From Actinomycetota bacterium (GTDB taxonomy: Bacteria; Actinomycetota; Actinomycetes; Nanopelagicales; Nanopelagicaceae), in assembly GCA_947494085.1 (NCBI GenBank), contig CANLTP010000042.1, positions 1-7,118 on the forward strand: a stretch of DNA of 7,118 nucleotides, in the 5' to 3' direction. This document shows, piece after piece, positions 6,583 to 7,118 of this stretch (position 1 is the first letter of the stretch; each line of letters opens with the position of its first letter). Under the pieces are notes generated by a model. That model saw nothing but the letters and a program-made list of their open reading frames with translations, was not told where the DNA came from and made no database searches. A program made the translations under genes and the position numbers.

Positions 6583-7118
6583 TTCGTCACTTTCGACAGC
6601 TGGGGTTTCACCCTCAGTTACTTCTTCTGGGGGGACCTCCACTATGAGTGGCTCAGTTTCGCCCAAAATGGCCGAAATCGGGCCCGAAATAAGCTCAATC
6701 TGCCAACTGCGCGCCCCAAATTCGGCGAGTTCGGAAGCTACGAATTTCAAATGATCGGCAATTTCTACCGGTGGTGTTGGCCAGCAAACCCGACGAACCG
6801 CTTCTGGCGAAATCAAATTCTCTGCCGGCATCGCGTTTTCGGCCGCGCATTCAAGAACTGCGGCTCGGGCATGTGTAAGTCGGGCATAGCCAAGTGGATT
6901 TCGAGATTGCCACATCTTGGGAGCGGGCAGACCTTCTGATGGCATACGAAGTTTAGGAAGTTCTTCGCCTGTCATTTGCTGGGCCGCTTCAAAAAGTTCA
7001 AACCACTCTTCAAATGGCATCGAAGAAAGTCTGGTTCTGCGCAGCAGTGCTTTCTTGAAATCACCGAAGCCCTTAGGTGGCTTAGTTGCAATTAAGACAA
7101 GGGTCTCATCATTGAATA
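6568..7118 (-). CDS. rnd: Ribonuclease D-like protein, C-terminal HRDC region (5' end outside window)
   Basis: The reading frame is open from the right edge to a TGA at 6570-6568, giving 182 visible residues. A start at the ATG at 7020 would be wrong, because the frame and the homology-like sequence continue upstream of it to the edge. It resembles the C-terminal half of actinobacterial RNase D, a 3'-5' exoribonuclease acting in tRNA and stable-RNA maturation. The DEDD exonuclease domain lies outside the window, so catalytic residues cannot be checked. Visible parts are the end of a first HRDC-like unit (about 1-45) and then GLPAPKMWQSRNPLGYARL. A second HRDC-like unit (about 69-150) follows, with ARAAVLECAAENAMPAENL, SPEAVRRVCW and LAEFGARSWQIEL. 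An acidic, proline-containing tail (about 153-180) ends the protein and looks disordered. In Actinobacteria this gene is commonly near dxs or beta-oxidation genes, which supports the call. Another HRDC protein is a less likely alternative. Confidence 0.85.
   Translation of the reverse strand, partial: FNDETLVLIATKPPKGFGDFKKALLRRTRLSSMPFEEWFELFEAAQQMTGEELPKLRMPSEGLPAPKMWQSRNPLGYARLTHARAAVLECAAENAMPAENLISPEAVRRVCWPTPPVEIADHLKFVASELAEFGARSWQIELISGPISAILGETEPLIVEVPPEEVTEGETPAVESDELRNI

Noticed and set aside
1..7118. A hidden new defence, mobile or biosynthetic system
   Set aside because: All six genes belong to well-known housekeeping or transport families, gaps are at most 86 bp, and no direct repeats, transposase, integrase, toxin-antitoxin pair or CRISPR-like array is visible.

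Overview
The window looks like chromosomal housekeeping DNA from a low-GC actinobacterium. The proteins read as actinobacterial versions of their families, and the order RNase D - beta-oxidation genes - (convergent) dxs resembles the block I recall from high-GC Actinobacteria. There, dxs and an HRDC-type RNase D are neighbours in Mycobacterium, and RNase D, a thiolase and fadB sit together in Streptomyces. The base composition is roughly mid-40s % GC by eye, and gene packing is tight (gaps of 28-86 bp, one 1-bp overlap and one 47-bp overlap). This suggests a streamlined lineage such as freshwater Nanopelagicales (acI). That placement is inference from memory, not a search result.

Layout. The plus-strand left part holds the 3' end of an aconitase gene (1-401, cut by the window edge) and, 28 bp later, a complete dxs (430-2370), the first enzyme of the MEP isoprenoid pathway. 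Everything to the right is on the minus strand. Read in transcription order from the right edge, it is: the C-terminal part of an HRDC-containing ribonuclease D (7118-6568, cut by the edge), an FTR1/EfeU-type iron permease (6530-5724), a thiolase (5634-4432) and a fused enoyl-CoA hydratase/3-hydroxyacyl-CoA dehydrogenase (4432-2324). The last gene runs tail-to-tail into dxs, and the two coding regions overlap by 47 bp.

How the genes fit together. Thiolase and the hydratase/dehydrogenase share one base at a TAATG junction and carry out the last three steps of a beta-oxidation cycle, yielding acetyl-CoA. Aconitase belongs to the TCA cycle that consumes that acetyl-CoA. Dxs draws on pyruvate and glyceraldehyde 3-phosphate for isoprenoids. 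The iron permease is the odd member of the block and has no visible functional partner here.

Control signals are few. The FTR1 gene has a plausible leaderless promoter (TANNNT six bases before ATG, with a TTGCGA -35) overlapping a 24-bp inverted repeat that straddles the RNase D stop codon. dxs has a TANNNT at the same distance from its ATG and no good Shine-Dalgarno. The thiolase gene has a clear AGGAG site and an imperfect palindrome upstream that could be an operator. No RNA genes, mobile elements, CRISPR arrays or clear intrinsic terminators were seen. There is no gene-free stretch longer than 86 bp, and I see no sign of a new multi-gene system; the interesting points are regulatory and architectural.
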